From positions 89,103,950 to 89,167,949 of the forward strand of contig OY757915.1 of the NCBI GenBank assembly GCA_963585895.1: 64,000 bases of DNA, read 5' to 3'. This DNA is from Sepioteuthis lessoniana. Taxonomy: Eukaryota > Mollusca > Cephalopoda > Myopsida > Loliginidae. Numbering within the stretch: the first letter of the stretch is position 1; every line of letters starts with the position of its first letter. This document shows, in pieces, positions 45,271 through 57,503 of this stretch. Under the pieces are notes generated by a model. That model ran no database searches and had not been told where the DNA came from. It saw nothing but the letters and a program-made list of their open reading frames with translations. Position numbers and translations under genes: made by a program.

Positions 45271-46512
45271 GGTGTGGAGAATGTTGACAAGAAGGGGATG
45301 AATTCAAATGGGAGAATCTTCTCTCCCATTAAAAAAAAAATAAAACCTTTTCATTCTTGAAATAGTATCACAATCATTTTTGGCACTTGACTGTAAAAAT
45401 TTTCCATGAAAATTTATTTATTCCTGTGACGTTAGTTTCATAATACAAGACTTAGAAGTTGTTTGTTAATTTTTTTTTTACCGTTTTTTAAACTCTCTTT
45501 TGAAAGTTTAAATTGTGTAAAGTTAAAAAAAATATTTACTTTTCTTTTTTGGCATCTGATATTTATAAACGATTGTTAAAAAATATTCTTTTTCGTTTCC
45601 CAAGAGTCGATTTGTGTTATCACAAATTATTCTGACACCATTGATGAGTTATAGATTAGGAAGAGTCAGATTCGAGTGATCAAAGCCCGGTGCTGATCAC
45701 CAAATATGACTCTTCTTTTCTCGACGGCTTAAAACAAAATGAAAACAGTAAATTACAATTAGTTAAGCCTCTTAATCACATGAGCTTTATTATAGTCTGA
45801 TATTCTTTGAAGAATGGATTCTTCACAAAAATCCGAAGATTAGATATCTCTCCCAAATTATTAAAATCGGATAAAAATTTACCATTCCTTCTTTTGGAAG
45901 CTTTGGTTAATAAATTTTTCATTCTTTCCAAACCGTCAGAATTGCCAATTCTTGACGGGGAGCTTAAAAATCGGGACCCACCCACAACGTAAAATTCAGA
46001 CAAGCTTTAAATTAAACAAATCGCTGATGTAGAAGAACATCATGATTAAAACCATTTTTGTTTCAATTTTTAAATTTATAATTATCTCTTCACGAAGGAA
46101 GAAGCTTTTTTTTAAATCGGTCTTTTTGATTTTAATCCTTTTTAAAAGTAATTTTCAGTCATGTCAAAATTAATTATTCACCTTCAGTCCCAAAGTAAAA
46201 ATCATTTTTTTAAACTGCTTCCCCTTTAATGGGCATAAAAGATTCGTATGAATGTCTGGTTTGCCTTAAAATGTAGAACCAACGTTCAGACAAAATCTTT
46301 AAATAATTAAAAATAAAAGTTATGGAAGCCAGAATGTTTCTTTTACTTGATCAATTCTTTATTGTAATCGTGGGAAATTTTTTCAAGGAAATAAATATCA
46401 TTTTATGCCATGAAAAAAATTGATTTCTGTTTTCAATAATTCTGAGTGATAATTTTCTAGTGTATACTAATTATCATATATTTCATATTTTTCAAAAGAA
46501 TATAAACCATTC

Positions 46513-46564
<52 letters not shown>

Positions 46565-46814
46565 TAAATGTATAGAAATATTTGTATACTCCGATCGACA
46601 TACTCTCATTGGCAGAGACATGTGGATCAAAGAATTTACAATTGTAATATTCTGTAATTACTTCATTCATTTTTATTTAAAAAAAGAATGTTTGTTGAAG
46701 TGGTATTTGACTGACAAGTTCATTTTGTATGAGAATGAGTATACACAATTTTACGATACAAAATATATATTTACTGACACTGTGCCAAAATGTTTAGAGT
46801 AGGAAAGGAGTAAG

Positions 46815-46880
<66 letters not shown>

Positions 46881-47873
46881 TTATATACGTTCGAAAACTT
46901 GCGAAAGGGGAAGAAGATAGAATCTTCTTCAATCAGATTTATTCCAGGAACATGAAATACCTAGATGTATACTCCAACACTGAATAAAGTGTGTTTTGTA
47001 GTTATGTTATTTCTACTCTTAATAGTAAATCCTTGATTTAGTACAAAAATAATTTTAATAAAGAGAAAAGTATCATCAAGGCATTTCAATCCCATACAGA
47101 ACTATAAACACATGCGTTTTTTTGTGTGACTAAATATGCTAATGTATACTGCAAAAGTTGCACACCAGCTAGTATGGGAAGAGGGGCAATTCACTGATGT
47201 ATACGCATGCGCATATTGGATATTAAATTAGAATTTTTTAAAAGGCAAACATTAACAAAGCCATTACATTTGCATTGCTTTTGTTAATCAGAGATTAAAT
47301 ATCGATTTTTTTTCAAAATCAATATTTTTACAAATGAACCAAGACGCAACCGGGAAAAGTAGACTTGTGTGTAATTTTTTTTCAGGATTTCCTTTTTTTC
47401 TGGTTTGAATGAAAGAAAAGAGTTCGAGATATTCTAAATGTCTTCAGAGTTTATTGTTTGCCAAATTACCAAATTCAGAATGAGAGAGTAAGACATTTTA
47501 TAATTGGGATATTATAGTTCTATTTTTTCTTACTCTCAGTCGGTCAATATTTCTCGCGTTAACTGAAGAGAAAATGGTGGACATATTTTATCTTTACTTC
47601 TTCTTTTTTCGTTTTATAAAGCGTTTTTCATATCAACAAAATATAAAAGATGGCAAAAGTGTTCTTTGTTAGAAGAGACGATATCCGTAAGATAATGCCG
47701 TGTCGTCTTTCTTTTTGTTGATTTATGTCTCAACTTTTTAAACTTCAGTTTAAGAGAGCGCCGACTGTCCAAGCTTGTAGTGGGTCTTGTCTGTATTCAT
47801 TGTCCCCATGGATTCTGTGAGTCGAGTCCGGTTTTATTTATATATAGATTAGAGTTCATATATGTATGTATAT

Positions 47874-47935
<62 letters not shown>

Positions 47936-48258
47936 AAAGTTATTTACTAATGTAGAAGAGTTTTATGCTTTGAATTTCTTTTTTTCTTAATAGTGTCTTT
48001 TTTAAACATCTTTTTTTTAATTCTTGGTAAAATACAGTCATTTTGGTAATTTGGTTCGTCAGAAAGTGTTTCTGATAATGACATGGGAGTGTTTTCTTGC
48101 AGGACCCGTCGGGCGATCTCTCTCGTTCAGCTTTTGGATCTCACACATTTCTGTGTGGACCGGCCATTATTTTTTTCAGCCATACGTTTTATTCGTATAG
48201 TCGGCGCTCTGAGTAACCTTGTATTCATTATGTTCACAATGAATGGATAGGGGCTTCT
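42801..48258. other. Repeat-poor 3' flank of the RGK gene
   Basis: AT-rich single-copy-looking sequence with (TA)n at 43281-43338, 45180-45234 (then GA to 45266), 46518-46562 and 46817-46876, and (GT)n at 47878-47933. No conserved coding frame is recognised. No interspersed LINE or SINE of the families above is seen here. Confidence 0.6.
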
Positions 48259-48264
48259 TTTATT
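48259..48264 (-). terminator. Polyadenylation signal of the RGK gene
   Basis: AATAAA on the minus strand, 82 nt past the stop codon. A second AATAAA lies at 48193-48188 and another near 47840, so longer 3' UTRs are possible. The site used cannot be decided from sequence. Confidence 0.45.
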
Positions 48265-48345
48265 ATTGTTCTTTTTTGTCGTTCTTGCTGAACCCTGTGA
48301 AAACATGGATGAAGAAGAGTCTGCCGATTTGGTGTGACATCTCGC

Positions 48346-48608
48346 TTAAAGAACAAAGAGGTTATCACAGGATTTGGCTTTCCGCGAGTTTTTTTTGAAG
48401 ATTTTGCTGATCAAGGAGCGTCGGTTTTTGTTCCTCTTGTCCTTGTTCTTTTTGTTCAGATGGTTGTGGGCACTTTCCTGAGCGTGGATGTTCAGCTTCA
48501 GCCTAATCTGGCTTAAGCTTCCTACAAGAAGATCATCTACTTGGTGATTCAAGGCAGCTGAAGTCTCGATATATTTGCAGTCATATTGCATAGCAACAGA
48601 ACGAGCTT
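48346..48608 (-). CDS. RGK-family small GTPase, terminal coding exon 3 (residues 297-383)
   Basis: Acceptor TTTTTTGCAG lies directly upstream (AG at 48610-48609), and translation ends at TAA 48348-48346. The exon reads EARSVAMQYDCKYIETSAAL, where ETSA (311-314) is the G5 base-binding motif and CKxIETSAAL is nearly invariant in the family. It is followed by a lysine/arginine-rich tail with NRRSLISK, the position of the family's calmodulin and 14-3-3 binding region. The last residues, SRKAKSCDNLFVL, match the RGK C-terminal motif (vertebrate KSKSCHDLSVL) with Cys377 seven residues from the end. As in the family there is no CAAX prenylation box, so membrane contact is presumably through basic residues. 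This exon makes the RGK call secure. Confidence 0.93.
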
Positions 48609-48869
48609 CTGCAAAAAACAAAGAAATAAGAAAACCAACAATTAATAATCGGATATAGTTAATAAAAAATCATTAAAGAAAAAAAGAAAAAGAAAAAAGA
48701 AGACAGAGTGAATTTTGAAGAGTAAAGGAAAAATTCTATATCATAAGGTTTTTTAACGAGAGCAATAAAAATAAGATGAAAGAAAAACTAGCCAAATGTT
48801 GATAATGATAATGTTGTTTTTTTAAGTATTTCGAAGTTGCTTGTATCTTCGTGTATATTTGTTATTCTA

Positions 48870-49000
48870 TCTCGGCACTGGGAGAAATTGGGGATCAGAT
48901 GAAGAATAGAGACTATTTAGACCACAACATTGTTAAAATCAGTTAGGATACTTAGAATTCTAGAGATCTAACGAGACTTGCTGTCACTCAGACATACAAG

Positions 49001-49049
<49 letters not shown>

Positions 49050-49085
49050 GCTGATTCGAAAAACTGTCAAGGAGTAAATAATAAT
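48870..49085 (+). mobile_element. REL-LINE 3' tail in RGK intron 2
   Basis: GACTTGCTGTCACTCAGAC, then (AAT)n, then ACGCTGATTCGAAAAACTGTC and AAGGAGTAAATAATAAT: the 3' UTR with a TAA array expanded inside it. Opposite in direction to the gene. Confidence 0.8.
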
Positions 49086-51254
49086 GATGATATAAACGAT
49101 AGTTGTAATGCTAATCGTGAACTAATGCTAATCGTGAACAAGGTTAGTCTATCTTTAGTAACCGAGATGCTAGCTTTTTAGAAGTTGCGTTTCTGGCAGT
49201 CAGTATTATTTCGTTTACTCCACCTCTTTTTGGCGGGAAGATTAGATAAGATGAGAAGCAGAGTGAAAAGATCTCTTTCTGTATATATAGACTGATGTTA
49301 TGACTTTTTAGTAAGTGGCAAGGGGTGTGGTTTTTCCTTAAGTCTTCCCACACATAGTTCTGCCTGGGTTACATATAGAAAACTATGACTCATTGCTTAG
49401 TTCTATTTGAATCTATCTATCTATCTATCTATCTATTCTTTTTGCTTTTTCTTTTCCTTTTCCTTCTCGACCCTAAACATCCAGGTGGTAGCAATTATTT
49501 CATGAAGTAAATGCCTTAGTCATGACTTGGCATATTTTTGGGTTTGCTTGTTTCAGCGAGGAGCATCAGGAGTATCGTCTATTAATATAGTTTTGGCAAA
49601 GATTATAAATAAAGAAGTAACTCGGCCTGTTCCCTTTTAAAGGTTAAGCACCTAGATGTTTCGATGGGCGTAGTGGGGACAACTAGTTTATTTTTAGGCC
49701 TTCCTCCTTCTCTATCCTTATTATTCGACATAAATAAACCCGGCAGGGTTTCCCGCGGTTTTAAACCTGTCTGGGTTTATATCATGTGTAGAAGCTATTA
49801 AGGGGTAGACTTGAAAAGAGAGCCACTGAAAATGTACTACTTGAGCCGAATGCTAAGATTTCTGTTGTGTAAAAATACCCATCTTTACTCTAAAAATACA
49901 TGTATAAAGAGATAGACATGGTCTAAAAATAAGGGACTCTTACCTAACCTCTTTATTCTCTTTGTGTTGATTGTATTTTTTTTCTTTTTGTTCATGTTTG
50001 TTAGCATTTCCTTTTTTTTTTTTGTTGTTGTTGTTGGGTTCGCAGGTATCAAATATATATATTTCTTTAAAATAAATTTCCATTATGACTGAAAGATTTT
50101 CTTAAAGTTAAAACTTTATTTTTATTTCAAAAAAATTTATTTTTATTTTTCATAATTACTTTTTGGGTGTATTTTAAAAATTTTCTATGAGAGATTTTTC
50201 GTCTTCTTCTTCTAAAAAAAAAATCAGTTTCGAGATTTCGTAGACTTTAAATATCAAGATCTAATCCGTTTAACTTGATAAAATTTTTACACTTAACAAC
50301 TTGAAAATGATCTTGAAATGATGATGAAAGTCTTGTAGTCATTTAACGTTTTATGAATTCAAAATCTTATTTTTGAAAATATCGAAATCTTAATTTGATC
50401 TTTTCTTCTTTTTTTTTTTACAATAAAATCATATAAGGAAAGAAAAAAAGAGAAAAAAAAAAGACATTAGTCACCTAAATACAGAAATAAATCGGGTATA
50501 AAACCCACTATCGCATTCAGATTTTTAAAAAAAATTGTTATTCTTATATTTCCGGTGAAGTTCAGGCTTATTTTAACCTTCTCAAACAGCTTTATCGCCA
50601 AATATGAACATGTCAGGTTATACCTCTTCCGGCGAAAAAGGATCAACGTTCTTGGGTTCAGACCTTATTTTTGTCAGGTTTGTTGATAATTTAATATTTT
50701 TGAGGATAAATGTATCCGTTGTTTGTGAGTAATTTTATTCCTCAGATCAAAATGAGATCACTGTTAACAGTGGTTGATTCATCTTCGAGCAAGAAAAGCT
50801 AAATGAAACCAAGGAGTTATTTGCCTCCCCACCAACACACACGAAAACAAATATAGTATGACATCGGTTTCATCTGGCAAAAATCGCCTAGTCCCTGATA
50901 TAAAGAGTCAGTAGAAGAATCAACTTTTCTCTGTTAGAGTGATCTGTAGGTCCTGATCTCCCGATGGAATCCCCAGGATATAAAAAGCTTTATAAATCGC
51001 TGATATTTGATAATATAGAAGTAATTATGCTTGTGTTCATAAGAAGTTTAAATAAGTAATATGATAAAAGCAACTTCGAACAGGGCTTGAACTTAAGGAT
51101 TCTCAATGTAAAGGAGAATTCATTAATGGTCTTAAGTTGTCTGAATCTTTAATTTTCTTATTTTTTTCTTCATTAATCAAAATTTTTCATTAGTTTTTCT
51201 TTCAAGTTATTCTTGTTATTTGGGTTGTTATTATATTGTTCAACCATCTGGGTA

Positions 51255-51320
51255 CTACTACTACTACTACTACTACTACTAATAATAATAATAATAATAA
51301 TAATAATGATAATAATAATA
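51255..51320. repeat. (ACT)n-(AAT)n tract beside the exon 2 donor
   Basis: Begins within 10 bases of the intron 2 donor; on the gene strand it reads (ATT)n(AGT)n. Confidence 0.9.
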
Positions 51321-51327
51321 TGCTTAC

Positions 51328-51594
51328 CATCTGCAGTGATTTCCCGCTTCCTGACAAGGTCACTCTTGTTCGCTACCAAGATGATTGCTCTGTCAATATA
51401 ATGCTCATTGCGCAATTTATGAACAATGTTGATGGCGTTGTTGTACGAGCTGCGGTCAGTAAGTGAGAAAACGACCACATAACCGTCAAAGTTCATATTT
51501 TCCAGGCTTTCTTCCTCTTCAAAAGCGTCGGTGAATTCCATGGTGGATTCTTCACCATCCAATAAAACGGACACGGTGCGTTCCCATTCAGGTT
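51328..51594 (-). CDS. RGK-family small GTPase, coding exon 2 (residues 208-296)
   Basis: Middle exon, 267 bp, phase 1 at both ends. It follows a strong polypyrimidine tract and AG (51596-51595) and ends at donor GTAAGC (51327-51322). It begins EPEWERTVSV, matching the family's ERT..VDGE strand. In place of the family's DxWE motif (the Ras DxxG position) it has D230-A-F-E233, followed by an acidic run EEEES. It continues with GYVVVFSLTDRSSY and the G4 motif N283-K-S-D286. The altered G3 region is expected for RGK proteins, which depart from canonical GTPase catalysis, but Phe instead of Trp is unusual. A (TAA)n tract with adjacent triplet repeats begins just inside the intron at about 51230-51320. 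Confidence 0.92.
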
Positions 51595-52719
51595 CTGGAG
51601 GAAAGAAAAAAAGAAAAAAAGATGTTTTTAATTTTCTGTAAACTATATTTTTGTAAATTTCTGAAATATTTGTAAAGTTTCAGTAAAAACATACCATATA
51701 AATATTTCAAGTTAAGAGTACATACAGTACATTCCTTAGCGTTCTAATAGGAGATGTACTGTATTTACCCTTGTATAAGTCGATCGAATGTATGGATTGG
51801 CCTTTCCTTTGCAGTCATGAAAACATTCTTGGAATTCATTTTTGAAGCCGAGAGCTCTTACAACTTTTCATTATGTTCTTATTTCAACTACAATAAATTA
51901 TCTCTCTAGCTGATTATTTTGACTAAAAATGAGGTCTTCAAAATTCGACTTTTTCATGATTATTTAAAGTAATTCTTCTCCTGTTAGAAAACAGTTGTAT
52001 TTTGATACCATAGAAACACACAGATTGAATAACATTCGATACACTAATAATGAATATTATTATCATTATTATGTGTTTGCATACATTGAAATGATAAATT
52101 ATTCGTTCTATCCAAAGACGACCACTACAGCAACTTGTGACTATATGTCATGTTGACATACGACGATGATGTAATGAGGCATACAAATGAGATAGAACCT
52201 GTTTTTCATTCTTCGTATTTGTTTCGAAGAGACTATCAGAAGATTAGAAAGTCGATCGAAAAAATAAATAATACGAATTACATAGCAGAAACTTTGAAAT
52301 GGCTGTTTTTTTTTTCTTAGTTGTTTTTTGTGTGTTAACAATATCTGCTGTTGAATTACTGCAGACATGAGATTTATGTAGAATGCCTACGAGAAACAGT
52401 GTAAAGCATTTTTTTGCTTTTATTATTTCGTAATTGTATGTTTCAACTTTAAAAAGGAATTCTTTAGGTTTTCTTAAAAAAATATTTTAAACTTTGTATT
52501 CTTTAACAAAATAAACATTTCGTAAAATATTCTTTCTCATGTAAAATTCCTATTTTATTCTTTTAACAATATAATTTTATATATGATGATAAATTTTGCC
52601 TTACTATATCAGCTTCTTTTTCTAACAGCTTTTGTTCAGTTTATTTCTATTTAAAATGAAATGAAACCTAAACATATGGAAATTATGTTTTTTAACCTGC
52701 ATTCCTATTTAAAAAATGG

Positions 52720-52722
<3 letters not shown>

Positions 52723-52782
<60 letters not shown>
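52723..52782. repeat. (TA)n microsatellite
   Basis: Pure TA, about 30 units, in intron 1. Confidence 0.9.
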
Positions 52783-53615
52783 AAAAGGAAGCTTGATCTT
52801 AGATTCTTCTGGAAATTCTTCATGTCGTATTGATTCAGAATTTACGAATAAAATCTGCGAGCTCCCAGTGGACATCGAGATATTTGTTTACTTATCAAAA
52901 ACAAGTGCACATGTCAGCATAATTTTACATCACTATTTCTTTAAGAACTTCATTATTGTGTCCCTGCGCCAAACTTATCTAAGATTCGTAAGCATCTGAC
53001 AGCCTCATTTACAAATTTATCACGTGATAGAATCCACACATGTGGTTGCGTCAACATAATAATCATTCTGACCATATTCATTAAACTTAGATGAGTCTGA
53101 GGCAAGGTCAAAGAAACTGGGGGTTGTTGGTTTAGAAAGATTGTGTTGCGCAAATCTGCCAAAGAGAAAGGGCTTGGTTGTTTAAGATTTTTTTAAAAAT
53201 TATTTTTTATCACAAATTGTAGATTTGATCTCGGCTCGAATACAAACAAGTTACTCTGGGAGGCTGCTTTTAAATTCTTAATTTGTATTTCATCATCATA
53301 AACCTCTTAGCAGAATAATACAAGGGAGACAAAGAAAAAGAAAAAAGAAAGAGAGAAATATAGAAGGAGAAAGAGACTATAAAAACGTATTTATACTATC
53401 TTTCTACTCGGGCTTTGTGCTTACATGTACTAATGTGTACGCGTGTGAAGGTGAGAAACTAACGATGTATATGTAAGATTTTATGTACACAGATATATGA
53501 AAAAGAAAGAATCGTTAATATGATACGATTCCAAATACCACACCTACTAAAACGACTTCTCAAACAAATACAAATTCCTCGTTACAAAATGTATAGTAAC
53601 TACAACTCTGACTGC

Positions 53616-53622
<7 letters not shown>

Positions 53623-53647
<25 letters not shown>

Positions 53648-53688
53648 CTTCTTCTTCTTCTTCTTCTTCTTCTTCTTCTTCTTCTACA
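53623..53688. repeat. (CTT)n microsatellite
   Basis: About 22 units in intron 1, followed by CTACAACGACTACTACT. Confidence 0.9.
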
Positions 53689-54711
53689 ACGACTACTACT
53701 GTGAAGTAGTTCTCAACGATTCCCGAAACAGGTGCTCTATGGCCGAAATCCCATAACTTATCTCATTGGTGTAAAGCAGGGAAACTCAAGGACAAAAGAT
53801 TTTGATTCTACACTCAGTACCAAGAAAGTAAATGTTATTGACCAAGGAGACTGAAATTTGAAGCTCCGAAAAAGAGAAACGTATATTTATATTGAGAATC
53901 ATTTAGATCTTACAAAAATGATCCAAGAACACTCTTGTGATAATGCCGAAGAACTGAATCGTATTTCATTTCATACATTTTCACTCATAAAGGCCAATGT
54001 CAAAGGTACAGAAAATTTAATTAAATAAATAATAGTTTATTGTCGATGTCAATGTCTCAAGCCTCAGACAAGATTCAGATAGGCTACTCTTCTACTATAG
54101 TGCCCCTTTTTGTTGATTCAAATAATAGGTGATTTTAAAACGTGCTGTTGTGGCTCCAATGCGTATATATTAGAGTTAGCTGTTCTGTTTACCACAGCCG
54201 AATACGCGGTAAATGACTTTTTTTCTAACTGAACGTCACTCGAATCGATTTTTGGCTGATTACTAAGACAGAAAACGTTGTGAAGTCTCATTCCCCAAAC
54301 AGTCATACGTGCGTAAACAAATCGATTATCAAAATTTGAAATCCGTTCAGTTTAGTCAATGACGTACTGCTGTGTCTACTTTCTACAACAGCCGCGAAAC
54401 CAGTGAAATTAATAAATCAACCGAGAAAGAAAAGACAAACAGTCGGAAAGAATCATTCAACCGAAAGCGAAAGAAAAAAAAACCCGAAAAGAAAAGAAAA
54501 GCAAGCCGTATCTAGAAAAATTAATATCTATTTTGCAGAAATCATGAATTTATTCCATCACAAGCGTTATAATATAGGAGCACTTAGTGAGAATCGAAAT
54601 TATTTCACCAGCTATGTTTTATGAGACAAGCTTTATAACCCTATATTTATTTACAAAGATTAGTTGGGCACAAGGTCACACGAATAAAGTGGTCATTGAA
54701 TAAATGAATAT

Positions 54712-54945
54712 TTCGTTTTCTTAGTTTAATGGCATATCAAACTTCGTGGGTTATTTTATGCCAAAGCCATCCTTGTAGATATACAGTAGTTGTAGTATTT
54801 AACCAATTGCCGGATGGATGAAAGAGTTAATACATTTCGCGCGGGCATTAGCCCCAAAGTGAATGCGATAGAGTTCAAACTCGTTCATGACGAAGTCAGA
54901 GCCCAGCACCTTAGCCAGTACTCCACGCTTCGCCACAAATGAATG
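54712..54945 (-). mobile_element. Old family-B SINE in RGK intron 1
   Basis: Tail ATGGCATATCAAACTTCG at the left; GAGTTCAAACTCG as the B-box region at the right. Same strand as the gene. Confidence 0.75.
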
Positions 54946-55387
54946 TTGTATTGTGACTTAATAAAAAATTATTCAACACCAGGTATGTTTTAATTAAAAT
55001 GCTTATTGTCTGGCACAAGTACATGAGTGTTGGGCAAACAAGTAAAGATCAACTGACTACAGTAGTAATGATATGTGAGAATATCATACTAACTACTTCT
55101 TCATGGTGTGGCATTTAGGTTAGTTACTAAATTTAGTTTCATCATGCAAAGAAAAAGACCTACACAAATAGGGCCCACTGTACGTTCTGAATTTACAACA
55201 CGAGTGAATAAGATTAATTTGAACAACATCGAAGAACCTGACTTATTTTTAGAGTTGGATTTCGTCATCTGATAAAAATACTTTTTGCTTGCTTGCTTTT
55301 TTTTTGTTTTTTTTTTTGTTGTTGTTTTCCTTTTTTTGTTAGAGTGTGGGTAAAAGGCAGTTTTTATGGATGTGCAAATTGACAAGA

Positions 55388-55389
<2 letters not shown>

Positions 55390-55443
<54 letters not shown>

Positions 55444-55490
55444 CTGAGCATTACCCACCAGTTCTCAGCCATTGCCAGCATATCTTTAGG

Positions 55491-55520
<30 letters not shown>
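55390..55520. repeat. Two (TA)n tracts
   Basis: 55390-55442 and 55491-55520, separated by about 50 bp. Confidence 0.9.
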
Positions 55521-55523
<3 letters not shown>

Positions 55524-56023
55524 CTTATTCATAATGTAGATGTCTGTCTCTGAATTTGTCACCTGATGTTTGTGCAAAGGGTAGAATGTTGCTTGTTATT
55601 TTCATTTTGTCATGAAAAATTAGCATCATATTTTAACTAATTAATAAGAGCGGGTCATTATTACTTTTGAGTTGAATGGCGTTTTTTTTTAAATACAAAT
55701 ATTTAATTTAATTTATTTGGTAGAATGTGTTTGGTTATCTCACTGATTGATTTTTGGGCTCGAATATAGATAAACTATCAATAGAATTAATGCATTAAAT
55801 CCTTGTTTAGAATTAGGCAGGGAATTTAAAGAAAAATTAATCAAAGTTTGCGAAAGAAACTAATAAGACAATTAATTATTGATATAATTAAAAAAGAAGA
55901 AAAATTTTAAAAAGGGATCGCAAAGAATTAATAAAAGAAGAGGGAGAGACAGATAAAGAAAGAAAGAAAAAGGATAGAAATCAGAAAAAAGTAAGATAGA
56001 AAGAAAGAAAAAATGAGAAAGTA

Positions 56024-56069
<46 letters not shown>

Positions 56070-56159
56070 TCATCGAAGAAGAAATTTATAGCATACACCA
56101 CTAATAAAATAAATAATAAAACTAAGTTTGGTAAAAGAAAGAAAGAAAGGTATCGGGAG

Positions 56160-56730
56160 TAAAGTGACGTTGAAGGTTGTCAGTTGCTCATGAGGGAAAA
56201 GCCCACCACGGCAGCTGGCGCGAACTCGTTAAAGTGAGGAGACACTATCGCAGCGTATGTACGTCATCACGGAGTTCCGTCCTCTGTAAGCTAAAAATAG
56301 CTCGAGTGCGACGAGGAAGCGATTAGCTATTTTTAGAACACAGACGCAAATCTCAAACGCTGACGATGATTTGATGAAAGAAGTAGAAGAAAATGTTGAC
56401 GAACCATCAACAGGAAATCAGAAAAGCTGATCTTAGGGAAGAGTCAAATCACAAATTTAAAAAAAGACTTGGAAGTGGAAATTTAAAAAAGAGGGACCTA
56501 AAGGAAATAAAAGAAATTAGAGAAGACCACATCGCTTTTTTTCCCTTAATACTCCTTTTTAGTAAAATATAGATTTTTCGAAAGCAAGAAACGTGTTAAA
56601 AAAAGGAAGCAGGCTTATCAAGGAAAGAGATAATGTTATTTTAGAGTTTTCCTAAAAGGTAGAAGAAATAGGGTTCCATTGACGTCATCAGCTGACAAGA
56701 AATAATGTAGTTTCTATAAATAGCCGTTCT
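56160..56730 (-). promoter_or_regulatory. Candidate activity/muscle enhancer in RGK intron 1
   Basis: This CpG-rich stretch, 0.8-1.3 kb inside intron 1, carries three perfect MEF2 sites of the CTA(A/T)4TAG form: 56291-56300, 56327-56336 (the first two as an inverted pair 36 bp apart) and 56714-56723. It also has a perfect CRE TGACGTCA at 56680-56687, a CAGCTG E-box two bases later (56689-56694), another CAGCTG at 56212-56217 and an ACGTCA half-site at 56261-56266. Such a combination is typical of muscle- or neuron-activity-driven elements. An alternative internal promoter is the other reading. Confidence 0.5.
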
Positions 56731-57234
56731 ATTGATTTGCTTTTTTAAGGATCGTATATACCGAATAGCATAATGAATAAATAGATAAAAATGTTAAAAC
56801 GAAAATTTATAAGCAAGATGTACACGTCATATATATTATCAAAGCACTTAGGTATTTTTATTTGCGACCGGCTTGTTTCCACTAAATTATTCACACAATA
56901 TATATGTATATATGAAAGGAAGGGTCTGCTTCACGTGGTGAAAATAATTAGCAAGCAGAATATTCTAGTAAGTTCAATTCTCACTAGATGCCTTTTACTT
57001 CTGGTCTTGTGTTACTATAAGGGTAAATTAAGGAAATATAAAACAAAGATAAATCAATAAGTCCGCAACCTGGCTGAATTTCAGTCTGAAATGTTTTCCG
57101 TATAATGTTCGTTCTATGAGATTAAAACACAAAAAAGGATACAATGGGGAAAAAAATTAAAGAATAAAATAAAGACAAATGCTTTGCTTTTCATCTTTAA
57201 GTTACGAAATTATTGAATGAATGTCAAAGAGAGG

Positions 57235-57460
57235 GGTCCCCATGGCGTGGTAGCTAACATGTTGGACTGTCATTGTAGTAAATGAGTTCGAACCCCAATC
57301 ACGCTACTGAATCCACTTTCGGACAAATAACCTTGGAAAAGGCATGAACCACCGTTATCCCCCAGCTATGGGTTGAATAGAACTACTGCTATTATTTTAC
57401 AAGGATGGATTTGGCATTAAATAACCTAAGAAGATTGATATGCCTTTAAAACTAGGAAGT
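57235..57460 (+). mobile_element. Family-B SINE beside the exon 1 donor
   Basis: CCCCATGGCGTGGTAGCTAAC and GAGTTCGAACCCCAATCACG (A and B boxes), CTTTCGGACAAATAACC, then GGCATTAAATAACC...GATATGCCTTTAAAAC. It lies about 45 bp inside intron 1, antisense to the gene. Confidence 0.88.
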
Positions 57461-57503
57461 CAAACAAAACAAAGAAAGAAAAAAAAAAAAGAATGCTACT
57501 CAC

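Larger units (their letters stand above)
48609..51327 (-). other. RGK intron 2 (2.7 kb)
   Basis: GT-AG intron with donor GTAAGC and acceptor TTTTTTGCAG. It contains an old 3' tail of the endonuclease LINE (48870-49085), a short (ATCT)n at 49412-49436 and AT-rich sequence with no further recognisable feature. Confidence 0.85.
51595..57503 (-). other. RGK intron 1 (5.9 kb)
   Basis: GT-AG intron with donor GTGAGT and a long pyrimidine-rich acceptor. Contents include two family-B SINEs (57235-57460 and 54712-54945), (TA)n at 52723-52782 and 55390-55442, (CTT)n at 53623-53688, (GA)n at 56025-56068 and the enhancer candidate. A 69-codon open frame at 52953-53162 (minus) is not recognised. The remainder is AT-rich sequence in which I see nothing else. 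Confidence 0.85.

Noticed and set aside
45776-46003. A 75-codon frame (MKNLLTKASKRRNGKFLSDF...)
   Set aside because: Both strands are open over the same stretch, no splice sites frame it and it matches nothing that I know.
52953-53162. A 69-codon minus-strand frame in RGK intron 1 as an extra exon
   Set aside because: The 1-2 exon join is already in phase without it, and the protein text fits no part of an RGK GTPase.
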